The notes: generated from the letters alone by a model not told the origin. 64,000 bases of DNA from Candidatus Iainarchaeum sp. (GCA_016699555.1 CP064981.1:984950-1048949), one strand, 5' to 3'. Counted from the stretch's first letter, positions 8,400-17,491 are shown. Program-made: numbers and translations.

Positions 8400-8592
8400 A
8401 CACAAATTATGTAGCCATGGCTACTCTGTTGCGCTAGGGCTAAAATGCCCCGCAAATTTGAGTTTTATGTTGATTTAGGGCTGTTTGGGCTGGGTTTTGT
8501 TCGCTTTTTTCCTCCAAAAACGGCAAATCCTCTTAAACGCTTTGAGTGTTTTTGGTTTTATAGCCCGCCAAAGGGCTTCGGATCAACCCCCT
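8400..8592 (+). other. 193-base intergenic region with hairpins and Dim2 promoter
   Basis: No convincing protein. It contains a perfect 14-base palindrome GTAGCCATGGCTAC (8411-8424), a small hairpin GGGC-TAAAAT-GCCC nearby and T-rich runs, then TTTTATAG (8556-8563) about 30 bases before the Dim2 ATG. The palindrome, spacer and hairpin order vaguely recalls the hairpin repeats elsewhere in the window, but the sequences are not alike. Confidence 0.4.
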
Positions 8593-9126
8593 ATGCCTGT
8601 CGAAGAATTCTCCATCCCAAAAGACCGTGTAGCCATCGCCATCGGCGAGCGGGGCAATACCAAGAAGCTCATCGAGGAAGGGACCAAGACCAAAGTGGTC
8701 ATCGACAGCAAGAACGGAGACGTGGAAATCAACGGTGAGGATGCCGTGCGCGTCATGAGCGCATCCAACATCGTACGCGCCATCGGAAGGGGATTCTCGC
8801 CCGAACATGCATTGAAGCTCTTGGACGATGAATATTATTTCGAACTCGTGCATTTACCCGAAATCGTCGGAAAGAACTGGAAAGCACTCCAAAGCAAACG
8901 CGGACGCGTCATCGGAAAGGAAGGAAAGATCCGCGAGCAGATCGAGAAGGACACACACACATTTGTTTCCGTCTATGGAAAGACCATTGGCGTCATCGGA
9001 AAAGCCGACCAAGTCGCGAAAGCGGTCGAAGCCATCCACATGCTCCTCGGAGGGGCGCAGCATCAAACCGTATTAAATTACTTACGCCAATCCCTCGATG
9101 GTGCTGAGGAATTCGAATTTCGTTGA
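8593..9126 (+). CDS. dim2: KH-domain RNA-binding protein, Dim2/Pno1 (Krr1) family
   Basis: 177 residues with two KH domains: the first around IAIGERGNTKKLIEEGTKTKVVID, the second with GRVIGKEGKIREQIEKDTHTFVSVYGKTIGVIG. Archaeal Dim2 binds the 3' end of 16S rRNA during small-subunit maturation together with Nob1 and RIO1. The C-terminal GGAQHQTVLNYLRQ is typical of the family. The ATG at 8593 follows a TATA-like box; earlier in-frame starts give an AT-rich unlikely extension. Lies upstream of the Top6B-Top6A pair, the usual archaeal order. Confidence 0.93.
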   Translation: MPVEEFSIPKDRVAIAIGERGNTKKLIEEGTKTKVVIDSKNGDVEINGEDAVRVMSASNIVRAIGRGFSPEHALKLLDDEYYFELVHLPEIVGKNWKALQSKRGRVIGKEGKIREQIEKDTHTFVSVYGKTIGVIGKADQVAKAVEAIHMLLGGAQHQTVLNYLRQSLDGAEEFEFR

Positions 9127-9143
9127 AACCCAGGTGAACACGT

Positions 9144-10874
9144 ATGGCCGCCACTGCAAAAACCGAAAAACAAACCGAGAAACAGGTCAAAGAAGCCAAT
9201 GTCACGGCCGATGATCTCGCGAAAGAATTCAGGGAGCACTCCGTGGCGGAGTTCTTCAAGAAAAATAAGCAAATGCTAGGACTCAGCGGCAAGACAAAGG
9301 CATTGACGACGATCGTCCACGAATACGTTTCCAATTCACTCGATGCGTGCGAGAACGCCAACATCCTCCCCGACATCGACGTGCAGATCAAGGAACTGGG
9401 AGACGAATACTACGAAGTCACGGTCGCGGATAATGGGCCCGGTCTCACGCGCGATACAGTAGGAAAGGCATTTGGACAACTGCTTGCAGGAACCAAGTTC
9501 CACCGCCTCATGCAGATGCGCGGACAACAAGGAATCGGAGCCAGCGGAGCGACGATGCTTTCGCAGATGACCACGGGAAAAGAAGTCAAGGTCATCACGG
9601 GAAACTCGCAAGAGGTCTTTTCCTGCGACGTCTCCATCGATACGAAGTACAACCAGCCCAAGGTCACCAACATCACCCCGGTCACAAAGAAGGTACGCGG
9701 GACGATCATCAAGGCATTCTTCAAGGAAATGAAGTACGTCAACAACGAACAAGGACCCCTGGAATACCTGCGCCGCACGGCGATTGCAAACCCTCACTCC
9801 AAAATCACATTTACGGACCCCGCGGGACAGACGATCGTCTTCGAGCGCACGCACAAGAAGATTCCCGAGAAACCTGAGGAGGTACAGCCTCATCCCAAGG
9901 GGGTCACGGTGGATGAGTTGCTTAACATGTCTAAGTCCACTTCCGCCCGACGCACGAACTCCTTCCTCAAGACGGAATTGGACCGCATGGGCGATACGGC
10001 GATTAAGGAAATCGAGAACAAAGTCTCCTTTGATCTGAATAAGGACCCCAAGCAGCTCACATGGCAAGAGATCGAAGAGATCATCAAGGCATTCAAGAGC
10101 ATCAACTTCATCGCCCCGCGCACGGATACGCTTCGACCCATCGGCGAAGAACAGATCGACAAATCCTTGCGCAGCATCGTGGAACCCGAGTTCCTTTCCG
10201 TTGTTACGCGAAAACCCCAGGTCTTTTCGGGAGGATATCCCTTCCAAGTAGAGGCAGCCGTCGCATACGGCGGAAAGGCCGGCCGACGCGTGGGAGAAGA
10301 GATGCGCATGGAAATCATGCGCTTCGCCAATCGCGCTCCTTTACTCTTTGACACGGGCGGGTGCGGAATCACGGAGGCAGTAAAAGGTGTGGACTGGAAA
10401 CGTTATGGCATCAAGGACGCGGAAACCGCTCCCGTGACAGTATTCGTCAACCTCATCTCGGTGCACATCCCCTATACGGGCGCAGGAAAGCAAGCCATCT
10501 CCAATGATGAAGAAGTAGTCGAAGAGATCCGCTTGGCATTGATGGATGCCGGAAGAAAGACCGCACGCTATATCATCGGAAAAGAACGCGAACGCTTGAA
10601 GCAAGAAAAGAAGCGCATTTACATGAAGTACGCCGTGGAAGTGGCCATTGCCGTTGGAGAATTATTGGAGAAACCCCCCAAGCCCATCGAGCACAAACTG
10701 CTTGACACGGTTGCAAAACGCCTGAAATTGGATGAAGCCCAAGAAGCCAAGATGGAAGCGCAGTCCGATGAAGACTTGGAGAAAGAATTGGCACGCTTGA
10801 ACAAGCAAGAAAAAGAAGCCAAGACCGGCAAGAAAGCCAAGAAAAACGAAGATGACGAAGGCGGTGAGGAATAA
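9144..10874 (+). CDS. top6B: DNA topoisomerase VI subunit B
   Basis: 576-residue GHKL ATPase subunit of the type IIB topoisomerase that relaxes and decatenates DNA. N box EYVSNSLDACENA, G1 motif DNGPGL and G2 loop GQQGIGASGATMLSQMTTGK are all present in the first ~140 residues; the transducer domain follows, with the switch Lys expected in the KQAISNDEE / YTGAGKQAIS region. The last ~60 residues are a Lys/Glu-rich tail. Follows Dim2 by 17 bases and overlaps Top6A by one base (TAATG), so the two subunits are made together. Confidence 0.96.
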   Translation: MAATAKTEKQTEKQVKEANVTADDLAKEFREHSVAEFFKKNKQMLGLSGKTKALTTIVHEYVSNSLDACENANILPDIDVQIKELGDEYYEVTVADNGPGLTRDTVGKAFGQLLAGTKFHRLMQMRGQQGIGASGATMLSQMTTGKEVKVITGNSQEVFSCDVSIDTKYNQPKVTNITPVTKKVRGTIIKAFFKEMKYVNNEQGPLEYLRRTAIANPHSKITFTDPAGQTIVFERTHKKIPEKPEEVQPHPKGVTVDELLNMSKSTSARRTNSFLKTELDRMGDTAIKEIENKVSFDLNKDPKQLTWQEIEEIIKAFKSINFIAPRTDTLRPIGEEQIDKSLRSIVEPEFLSVVTRKPQVFSGGYPFQVEAAVAYGGKAGRRVGEEMRMEIMRFANRAPLLFDTGGCGITEAVKGVDWKRYGIKDAETAPVTVFVNLISVHIPYTGAGKQAISNDEEVVEEIRLALMDAGRKTARYIIGKERERLKQEKKRIYMKYAVEVAIAVGELLEKPPKPIEHKLLDTVAKRLKLDEAQEAKMEAQSDEDLEKELARLNKQEKEAKTGKKAKKNEDDEGGEE

Positions 10875-11977
10875 TGGTCGACACGAAAACCAAGGACAAG
10901 GAAGTCATCAAGAAGCTCGAGAATCTGGGAGAGAATGTCTTGAAGCAGATCAACGCAGGCGAAGGGCCCCAAGTCCAGTTGCCCGTGCGCTCGCTGGGAA
11001 ACATTTACTTCGACAACAAGTCCAAGACCATCAAGTTAGGGGACAAGACCTCCGAAAGACAGTTCTTGAACATCGCCCACACGCGCAAGTTCATGCAGAC
11101 GATGTTGGTTGCAAACGAAATCAAGAAAGTGATCCACCAGAATGCCACTGTCTCTATCCGTGATCTCTACTATGCGTTGAAACATACTATCGAAGGGACG
11201 CAAGAGAATACATTCGAAGACCAGGGCGAATCCGATCCATTGATCGAAGACTTGGAAGCATCCCTCAACCTCTTGCGCGAGGAACTGCATTTAGCGGCTT
11301 CGGCAAAAGGCATTATCGCCGGACCCATGGTCGTGAAGGACGGCAACGACACCATCGATCTCACCAAAATGGGAAGCGGCGGTTGGTCCGTCCCCTCAAA
11401 TGTAGAAGAGGACCGCGTGACCATCAAAGACATTTCCGCGGACTATGTGCTGTTCATCGAAAAGGATGCCGTTTGGCGCCGCTTCAACGAAGACAAGTTC
11501 TGGCAGAAAAACAACTGTATCATCATCACCGGAAGAGGACAAGCCGCGCGCGGGGAACGCCGCTTAGTGCAACGCCTAAACCGCGAGCACAAATTACCCA
11601 TCTATTCCTTGATGGATGCCGATCCATGGGGAATGTACATCTATTCCGTGATCAAGCAAGGGTCCATTTCCCTCTCGTATTCGGAAGAAAAACTCGCTAC
11701 GCCGGAGACCCAATACATCGGATTGACCGTGGGAGATGTCGCGAAATTCAAGATCCCCAAGGAAGTCACAATCAAGCTGAACCAATTGGACATTAAGCGC
11801 TTGGACGAATTGAAATCCTACGAGTGGTTCAAACACAAGAAATGGCAAGCCGAATTCGACCTGATGAAAGAGAAGAACATCAAGATGGAATTGGAAGCGC
11901 TCTCAAAGAAGGGCATCCGTTTCATCACGGAAGAATATTTGCCCCAGAAGATCAAGAGCGGCGACTTCTTGCCATAA
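10874..11977 (+). CDS. top6A: DNA topoisomerase VI subunit A (Spo11-like)
   Basis: 367-residue DNA-cleaving subunit. The winged-helix (5Y-CAP) motif SIRDLYYALKHT carries the catalytic tyrosine (Tyr100 by the family pattern). The Toprim domain shows the acidic metal site in LMDADPWGMYIYSVIKQGS and the upstream glutamate region (ITGRGQAARGERRLV). Full length and coupled to Top6B by a TAATG overlap. Topoisomerase VI with no gyrase visible is the common archaeal arrangement. Confidence 0.96.
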   Translation: MVDTKTKDKEVIKKLENLGENVLKQINAGEGPQVQLPVRSLGNIYFDNKSKTIKLGDKTSERQFLNIAHTRKFMQTMLVANEIKKVIHQNATVSIRDLYYALKHTIEGTQENTFEDQGESDPLIEDLEASLNLLREELHLAASAKGIIAGPMVVKDGNDTIDLTKMGSGGWSVPSNVEEDRVTIKDISADYVLFIEKDAVWRRFNEDKFWQKNNCIIITGRGQAARGERRLVQRLNREHKLPIYSLMDADPWGMYIYSVIKQGSISLSYSEEKLATPETQYIGLTVGDVAKFKIPKEVTIKLNQLDIKRLDELKSYEWFKHKKWQAEFDLMKEKNIKMELEALSKKGIRFITEEYLPQKIKSGDFLP

Positions 11978-11991
11978 ATCCGCTAACAAAG

Positions 11992-12013
11992 GGCTTCCGC
12001 GAAGAAGCCTTTT
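11992..12013 (+). terminator. Hairpin with short T run after Top6A
   Basis: GGCTTC, 6-base loop CGCGAA, GAAGCC, then TTTT. The T tract merges with the TATA-like box (CTTTTATT) of the next gene, so termination and initiation signals overlap. Confidence 0.45.
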
Positions 12014-12038
12014 ATTGCTGCAGACCATTTCTGGATGC

Positions 12039-13106
12039 ATGCCTGGTCGTAGCGCATTGCGCAGTATTTTTGGAGTCGTCCGAGTAGCGGAACCAAAACC
12101 ATATCCCGTTACTAAAAAACCATGGAACGAACGTACCGCTGCATTCGTGGCACGCCGGGCGCGCATGGGAAAAATCATCAACATGTATGAGAACCAACTT
12201 GCGCGCAGCGAACAACGACAAGACTTCGAATGGATTGAACGCCAGCTGGGAGATTTGAGGAGAAAAATAGGCACAAGAATACCAACTACCCAACGTGAAG
12301 CCAGTGAAGGACGTCTTATAGGGCTACAAGCGTGCGCCGCACTATCGCATGCCATGCACGGAAAAAAACCCCACATATTCCAAGTCATGGCATACATCGG
12401 CATGCAGCCCGAGTACGGGGGCATTACCGGAAAGACGTTCAAAAAAATCCTGCGGAGCCTCACGACATTATACATCCAGACACCCACCCTCTTGCATGGC
12501 AAACTCCCATGGCATGGAGACCCCAACAACTATTACAAAACCATCGAATTCGGAGAAAAAAAGACGAATTTGACCACGCGCATCTGGGATGCACTCGATC
12601 ACGTCGAGGGAAAAGTCACCACTCCCAGCGAGTTGCTGGAGGCCATCGGATTAGAAAGCAACGTCAAGAATCTCAATGCCGCCAACACCGCGCTACAGTT
12701 CCTCGAATTGATCGGCGCAGTCAAAAAACAACCCCATACCAATTCCACGCTCATGTGGTCATCCGGTAAGTTTGCTGCTATCAAACGACACATCAATAAC
12801 GGCCACATCTACGCGCTCGAAGTGTTATCGGCGCTGGAAGGAGGTGCGACTTCTGCCGAACTCAAGACCAAATATCGCAATGGCCAAGCGAAAAATACAT
12901 TGGTCGATGCAGCAGAGGAATTAGTCAAACTAAAGCTCGTCGCGAAAGAACGATTTAATTGGAGAGGGACGCGGATGACTACGCGTTACACGATTACCCC
13001 GCTAGGACAAGAGCTCATCAAACCCTGGCTCGACACGCCCATCGCGCGTTCATTGCCCGCCACGTATGAGCGGCTCCGCAGGACGATGATCCAGTTGCCA
13101 AAGTGA
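12039..13106 (+). CDS. Hypothetical protein with winged-helix-like C-terminus
   Basis: 355 residues, not recognised. The C-terminal ~110 residues (from ALEVLSALEGGATSAELKTKYRNGQ to YTITPLGQELIKPWL) read as a winged helix with the strand-turn-strand wing RFNWRGTRMTTRYTITPLG. A second helical DNA-binding-like region may lie at ~185-245 (VTTPSELLEAIGL). The N-terminal half is basic. Start chosen from the TATA-like box at about 12009-12015. It may be a DNA-binding protein; nothing ties it to topoisomerase VI apart from position. Confidence 0.6.
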   Translation: MPGRSALRSIFGVVRVAEPKPYPVTKKPWNERTAAFVARRARMGKIINMYENQLARSEQRQDFEWIERQLGDLRRKIGTRIPTTQREASEGRLIGLQACAALSHAMHGKKPHIFQVMAYIGMQPEYGGITGKTFKKILRSLTTLYIQTPTLLHGKLPWHGDPNNYYKTIEFGEKKTNLTTRIWDALDHVEGKVTTPSELLEAIGLESNVKNLNAANTALQFLELIGAVKKQPHTNSTLMWSSGKFAAIKRHINNGHIYALEVLSALEGGATSAELKTKYRNGQAKNTLVDAAEELVKLKLVAKERFNWRGTRMTTRYTITPLGQELIKPWLDTPIARSLPATYERLRRTMIQLPK

Positions 13107-13154
13107 TAACGAACGCTAAAATAGCTTAATAAACGCCAATTTTTTGCTAACCTT

Positions 13155-14528
13155 ATGCAGCCCAATCTCAAGTTTGCTTTCAACGCCAAGTCCGTCGCGA
13201 TAGTGGGAGCGTCTCGCAATCCGGGAAAGATCGGGTATGTGGTACTGGAGAATTTCGTGAAGGGCAATTACAAGGGAAAGATCTATCCCATCAATCCCGA
13301 AGCCAAAGAGATATTACAGGTCAAATGCTTCTCCACGCTTTCAAAAATCCCACACGATGTTGAGTTAGCCGTCGTTGTTGTTCCCGGGGCATTCGTTCCC
13401 AAAGTCATCGAGGAATGCGGCCAGAAGAAAGTCAAGGCAGCCATCATCATTTCGGCAGGATTCCATGAGGTGGGAAATGAGGAGCTGACGCGACAACTGC
13501 AAGCGGCCATGGGCAAATACCCCCACATGCCTGTGATCGGGCCCAATTGCTTGGGTGTCTTGGACAGCTATTCCGGCGTGGACACGCTTTTCCTCCCCCG
13601 CTATCGCTTGAATCGCCCCAAGAAAGGGAATATTTCTTTCATCTCGCAAAGCGGCGCCCTTGGGAGCGCGGTATTGGATTGGGCGGGCGCGAAAGACTAT
13701 GGCATCAGCAAGTTCATCTCCTATGGGAATGCCATGAACGTGGATGAGACCGACTTGATGGAATTCCTGGCGCAAGACAAAGAAACCAGCGTAATCGCCA
13801 TCTATGCCGAAGGGATCCGCAACGGAAGAAAGTTCTTCGAATCCGCAAAACGCATCACCAAAACAAAGCCCGTGATTTTGATTAAGGGTGGATTGAGCGA
13901 TGCAGGGGGCAAAGCGACTGCCTCCCACACCGGGAGTCTTGCCGGAAGCGCACAGGTAATCGATGCGGTGATGAAGCAAACAGGCGTCATCCATGCCAAA
14001 ACGATGGAAGAAGTGTTCGATTTCGCGCGCGTGCTCGCATCAGAGCCACGACCAAAAGGAAAGCGCGTTCAGATCATCACGAATGGTGGAGGATATGGAG
14101 TCCTTACAACGGATGCCATTTCCTTCAATGGATTGCAGCTCGCGCAGATGCAGGAGAAGTTCCGCAAACCCATTATGGCGGTCTCTCCATCCTATGCGGT
14201 GATCAAGAACCCGATGGATCTCACGGGGGACGCGGACAACAATCGCTTCCTCGTGGCATTGCAGAATGCGATGGCGGATCCAGGAGTAGATAGCATCATC
14301 CTCATCATGCTCTTCCAAGTCCCCACACTGGATTCGGACATCATCGAAGGGGTCTCGGGGCTGCTACGAAACCGCAAGAAACCCATTCTCGTGATGAGCG
14401 TAGGCGGAGAATTTGCGCAGATGCACATGCATTTACTAGAAAGAGAAGGCATCAACACCTTCAATGAGCCCACGACTGCCGCGCGAGCGATGGCGGGATT
14501 GACCCATTATGCCATGAAAAGGAATTAG
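13155..14528 (+). CDS. acdA: Acetate/acyl-CoA ligase (ADP-forming), alpha subunit
   Basis: 457 residues. The enzyme converts acyl-CoA, ADP and Pi to acid, ATP and CoA, the main substrate-level ATP step of many peptide- or sugar-fermenting archaea. The CoA-binding Rossmann domain begins SVAIVGASRNPGKIGY; the ligase domains contain GPNCLGV, SQSGALGSAVLDWA and the phospho-histidine segment ASHTGSLAGS. Only the alpha chain is in the window; a beta (ATP-grasp) gene must be elsewhere. TATA-like TTAATAAA about 26 bases upstream. Its stop overlaps the convergent Mre11 stop by 4 bases. Confidence 0.92.
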   Translation: MQPNLKFAFNAKSVAIVGASRNPGKIGYVVLENFVKGNYKGKIYPINPEAKEILQVKCFSTLSKIPHDVELAVVVVPGAFVPKVIEECGQKKVKAAIIISAGFHEVGNEELTRQLQAAMGKYPHMPVIGPNCLGVLDSYSGVDTLFLPRYRLNRPKKGNISFISQSGALGSAVLDWAGAKDYGISKFISYGNAMNVDETDLMEFLAQDKETSVIAIYAEGIRNGRKFFESAKRITKTKPVILIKGGLSDAGGKATASHTGSLAGSAQVIDAVMKQTGVIHAKTMEEVFDFARVLASEPRPKGKRVQIITNGGGYGVLTTDAISFNGLQLAQMQEKFRKPIMAVSPSYAVIKNPMDLTGDADNNRFLVALQNAMADPGVDSIILIMLFQVPTLDSDIIEGVSGLLRNRKKPILVMSVGGEFAQMHMHLLEREGINTFNEPTTAARAMAGLTHYAMKRN

Positions 14529-15817
14529 TTCGTCTTGATGACGACTTTTTCGGATTCCGCCTCAACTTCCTTGCGCTGCAATAGCTCTCCGCGCTCGAGC
14601 AGCTGCACGGTCTTATCGATATTCTGCTTATCCTCGAGCAACTCGAACAAATCCTTGATGCGCATGCGTTCGGCGAAAGGGGTTTGTTGCAGATTCTTTT
14701 CCAATAATTCCAATCCGGTCTCGGCAACGGACTTGTGTTTGGAATGGAGCTCTCTCAATTCCTCCAAGCGCACGTGGAACTGATCGGAGTTGATTTTTTT
14801 CATCGTTGAAAAGATGGCTTTTGACTCGAACTCGGCGGTTATCTTATTCAAGTCCACATCGGCCTGTGTATACCCCTTTGCGAGCGTTCCCTGGAGTTTC
14901 AGGCGATAGAGGGGAAGCAGTTCATGCGTCCCTTGCAAATCCTTCTGCACGATTTCCCTGCACTTTTCCACGAGCTTGTGGGGGTGGGCATTCTTGAATT
15001 TGAGTTTGTGATAATAGAGCTTGCGCTGTTTTGGAATGGGGTGGAATTCCAAGTGCTTGGTCTGGGTATCATAGATATACCACCCCTTGGGTTTCTCGCT
15101 CTCTAGGCGCTTCATTTGCGTGAAGACGGTGGAACCCGGGATAAGCAAGCGTTTTCCTTCCCACTCGGTGAGCGTGGACCAGTGCAAGTGCCCATTCACC
15201 AATAGATCGAAACCGCTCGGCAAATCGCTCAATCCGATTGTCGCAGTCATGTCGTCCTTGCTCGGCAAAAATTCTTTGATGGATTGGTGCAGCACCAAGA
15301 GATTGTGATGGTTTTCCAGGGGTTTTGGATTGTACATCCGCAGCGCTTCCAGCGCACGCTTCTCGGGAATGCCGCTCATCCCATGCACGGCGACTTTTTC
15401 ACCATCTTTTTCAATAACCACGTGTGAGGCATGCAAGCAGATGAGTTGATTAGCCGTATGTAGTACTTGTAGGGCATTCTTGAAATCCTTCGAACGGTAT
15501 TCATGCGTTCCTGCGATCGCAATGAGAGGAATGCCTTGGAAATGGAATGCGTGCGGAGACCCATTGCGAGGGAAGTGCGTGATTTTAGCTTGTGACTGTG
15601 CGCCTTGCTGCACCACGCGCAGGCATTGGAAGGCCTCGTCCCAGACTTCTTGAATAGGAATCTTATGATCGAAGAAGTCCCCGGGATGGATAATGGCATC
15701 CGGCGCCTGAGAGGCAATGCCCTCGAGGGCTTGCTTGAATTGCACGAAAGCATCCCCTTCACGCACGCTGCCACGAGCAAAACCCAAATGGGTGTCGGAA
15801 ACGAAAGCGAGGCGCAT
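14525..15817 (-). CDS. mre11: DNA double-strand-break repair nuclease Mre11/SbcD-like
   Basis: 430 residues. Metallophosphoesterase motifs: DTHLGF (Asp8, His10), HPGDFFDH, GTHE, and GHLHW; a capping and C-terminal helical region follow. Mre11 processes DNA ends with Rad50. The third motif is usually GNHD/E, whose Asn is a metal ligand in Pyrococcus Mre11; here it is Thr. No Rad50, HerA or NurA gene is adjacent, unlike many archaeal Mre11 loci. The promoter-like box AAGCTTTTAG lies about 26 bases upstream. Confidence 0.9.
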   Translation of the reverse strand: MRLAFVSDTHLGFARGSVREGDAFVQFKQALEGIASQAPDAIIHPGDFFDHKIPIQEVWDEAFQCLRVVQQGAQSQAKITHFPRNGSPHAFHFQGIPLIAIAGTHEYRSKDFKNALQVLHTANQLICLHASHVVIEKDGEKVAVHGMSGIPEKRALEALRMYNPKPLENHHNLLVLHQSIKEFLPSKDDMTATIGLSDLPSGFDLLVNGHLHWSTLTEWEGKRLLIPGSTVFTQMKRLESEKPKGWYIYDTQTKHLEFHPIPKQRKLYYHKLKFKNAHPHKLVEKCREIVQKDLQGTHELLPLYRLKLQGTLAKGYTQADVDLNKITAEFESKAIFSTMKKINSDQFHVRLEELRELHSKHKSVAETGLELLEKNLQQTPFAERMRIKDLFELLEDKQNIDKTVQLLERGELLQRKEVEAESEKVVIKTN

Positions 15818-15874
15818 GGAACGATTGTCTCTCCCAACGACTAAAAGCTTTCCTTTGCGATAACGCCAAAACGA

Positions 15875-16543
15875 TTATTCTTTGACCAAGCGGTGGTGCA
15901 TCAACCACTCGGGAAGCGCTGCTACCGTGGGAATCAAATGAGAAGGATCCACTCCTTCTTTGAGGAACTTCTTCTTGTCGTGGAAACCGCTCAACACCCC
16001 TACAAAACGGATTCCCGCTCCCCGAGCCGCGAAGTAGTCAACGGTCAAATCTCCCACGTACAATATCTCATCCAAGCGGATATTGTATTTCTTGAGTTTG
16101 TTTAATACATCCCAAAACACCCGCGAATCGGGTTTCATGAAGGTGGTGTCTTGTTCTCCAAAGACAAACGAAAACGCCTTGGCATTCAATGCCGTATGAT
16201 GGATGCGCTCCCACAATTGATCGCTGGGTTTGTTTGAAAGGATGCCCATCTTGATGTTGTGCTCATACAAGAAATCGATCGTGTCTAGCGCCCCGGTAAT
16301 GAGCGGATACTTGGCTTTCTTGCGCAGCTGGAGGTATTTTGCGATGAACTTATTGGGATCGTAGTCCGGGAACAACGCCAACACCATGGAATGCCAGGGC
16401 TTTCCCCAGTACTTGAGAAAGGTCTTCCACGCGGGTTTTGCAAGACCTAATGCCTTAGCAGTCTGGCAGTGCGTATCATAGGAGGTCTGCCCGCTATGCA
16501 CCAGCGTATCATCAAAATCGAAAATAACGGCCTTGAGTGCCAT
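15875..16543 (-). CDS. HAD-superfamily hydrolase (phosphoglycolate-phosphatase-like)
   Basis: 222 residues with all four HAD motifs: DFDDTLVHS (nucleophile Asp9, Asp11), LSNK, the Lys in MKPDSRVF and GDLTVDYFAA. A helical C1 cap lies between motifs I and II, as in phosphoglycolate phosphatases and beta-phosphoglucomutases. Substrate cannot be assigned. TATA-like box GGTTATAAG (about 16567-16576) precedes the start at leaderless distance. Confidence 0.85.
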   Translation of the reverse strand: MALKAVIFDFDDTLVHSGQTSYDTHCQTAKALGLAKPAWKTFLKYWGKPWHSMVLALFPDYDPNKFIAKYLQLRKKAKYPLITGALDTIDFLYEHNIKMGILSNKPSDQLWERIHHTALNAKAFSFVFGEQDTTFMKPDSRVFWDVLNKLKKYNIRLDEILYVGDLTVDYFAARGAGIRFVGVLSGFHDKKKFLKEGVDPSHLIPTVAALPEWLMHHRLVKE

Positions 16544-16623
16544 ACGTTGCCTAAAAGCAAATCAAGGCTTATAACCATACCCGTGAATGGATTTGTATAG
16601 CGTGGAACACGTGTCGGCCTACT

Positions 16624-16680
16624 GAACCATTGCCAAATGGTTCCAAAGTAGTCCTTCGCACCCCACCGACGAAACGGTGG
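16624..16680. repeat. Hairpin repeat element, copy 2 (H1-H3), in the tRNA-Cys leader
   Basis: H1 16624-16643: GAACCATT, loop GCCA, AATGGTTC. H3 16663-16680: CCACCG, loop ACGAAA, CGGTGG. The central H2 hairpin is absent; only CAAAGTAG and the spacer TCCTTCGCACC remain. The last base of H3 is the first base of tRNA-Cys. A TATA-like TTGTATA (16593-16599) would place transcription start at about 16623, the first base of H1, so the element may be the pre-tRNA leader. Confidence 0.75.
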
Positions 16681-16750
16681 CGGGGGTGGCAGAGTGGCTA
16701 TGCGCCGGCCTGCAGAGCCGGATAGTCGAGTTCGATTCTCGGCCCCCGCT
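16680..16750 (+). tRNA. tRNA-Cys (anticodon GCA)
   Basis: Full cloverleaf: acceptor GCGGGGG/CCCCCGC with U73, D arm GCA/TGC with GG in the loop, anticodon stem CCGGC/GCCGG around loop CTGCAGA (anticodon GCA), T arm TCGAG/CTCGG with loop TTCGATT and one G-U pair. CCA is not encoded. A run of eight T follows at once and should terminate transcription. No intron. Confidence 0.96.
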
Positions 16751-16765
16751 TTTTTTCTAAGGAAA

Positions 16766-17491
16766 CTATTTCTCTCGCTTGAAATGCTTCTGCTTGCGCT
16801 CCAAGTAATCTAATACCGGAATAAGATGCGACGCCAATCCCTTGGAGGCGGCTTCGGGAAGCATATGTCTTTCGTCCTGCCGAACCGTCAACGCATTCAG
16901 CGCGCGCAGGTGCGTGTGCATTTCCGGGTCGCGCACCATGTCGCGGATGGCGCGACGATACTTTACTTCATTTCCAAATAGTCGAACGACGTGATGGACC
17001 AATTCCAAGAGATTCCCATGCGTATCGAATGTGTGGCGCCGCGCTTCGAGTTTCAGTTGTTCGAAAGAATACTCTCGTGTCGGCTTCCGCGCATGCGTGG
17101 CACGATGACTCACAGCCACCTCTTCCAGGATGGCAAGAACTCCCTGCGTGTTGAGACGAATCGCGCCCGTGGGAGATCGATGCGTGTGCCGATGCAGCTC
17201 CACACGCACGCGGGCCTGGCGCTTATCGTTCTCGAGCGGATATTCTCCTGCCGTGCGACCGCGATAGATGACCTCGCCATCGGGGCGCGTAATCGCCACC
17301 ACACCCAAATTCCCTTTGTGCAAATACGGGTCGGTCAATAATTCCACTTTCCAATTCGGTTTGAGTTTTCTTCCTTGTTCTGCGACCGCCCAACGATCCA
17401 ACAGTCTTTCAACGCGCGGTTGCTTGATTTGTTTGAAGTCCAACCCCCTTCCTGCGGAGACTTTCTTCAGCGCTTTGCGTTGGGGTGACAT
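16766..17491 (-). CDS. Hypothetical basic protein
   Basis: 241 residues, not recognised. It is rich in Arg, His and Lys (RVRVELHRHTHRSPTG; VSHRATHARKPTREYSFEQLKLEARRHTFDTHGN), without cysteines or membrane segments, suggesting nucleic-acid binding as inference only. The ~75-115 stretch looks like a small beta domain (LGVVAITRPDGEVIYRGRTAGEYPL). Preceded by a strong box ATATATAAAA-like (17508-17519, opposite strand TTTTATATAT) close to the start. Confidence 0.6.
   Translation of the reverse strand: MSPQRKALKKVSAGRGLDFKQIKQPRVERLLDRWAVAEQGRKLKPNWKVELLTDPYLHKGNLGVVAITRPDGEVIYRGRTAGEYPLENDKRQARVRVELHRHTHRSPTGAIRLNTQGVLAILEEVAVSHRATHARKPTREYSFEQLKLEARRHTFDTHGNLLELVHHVVRLFGNEVKYRRAIRDMVRDPEMHTHLRALNALTVRQDERHMLPEAASKGLASHLIPVLDYLERKQKHFKREK

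Noticed and set aside
8445..8592. N-terminal extension of Dim2 or a separate small protein
   Set aside because: AT-rich non-coding composition and a TATA box inside the segment; the ATG at 8593 fits Dim2 length.
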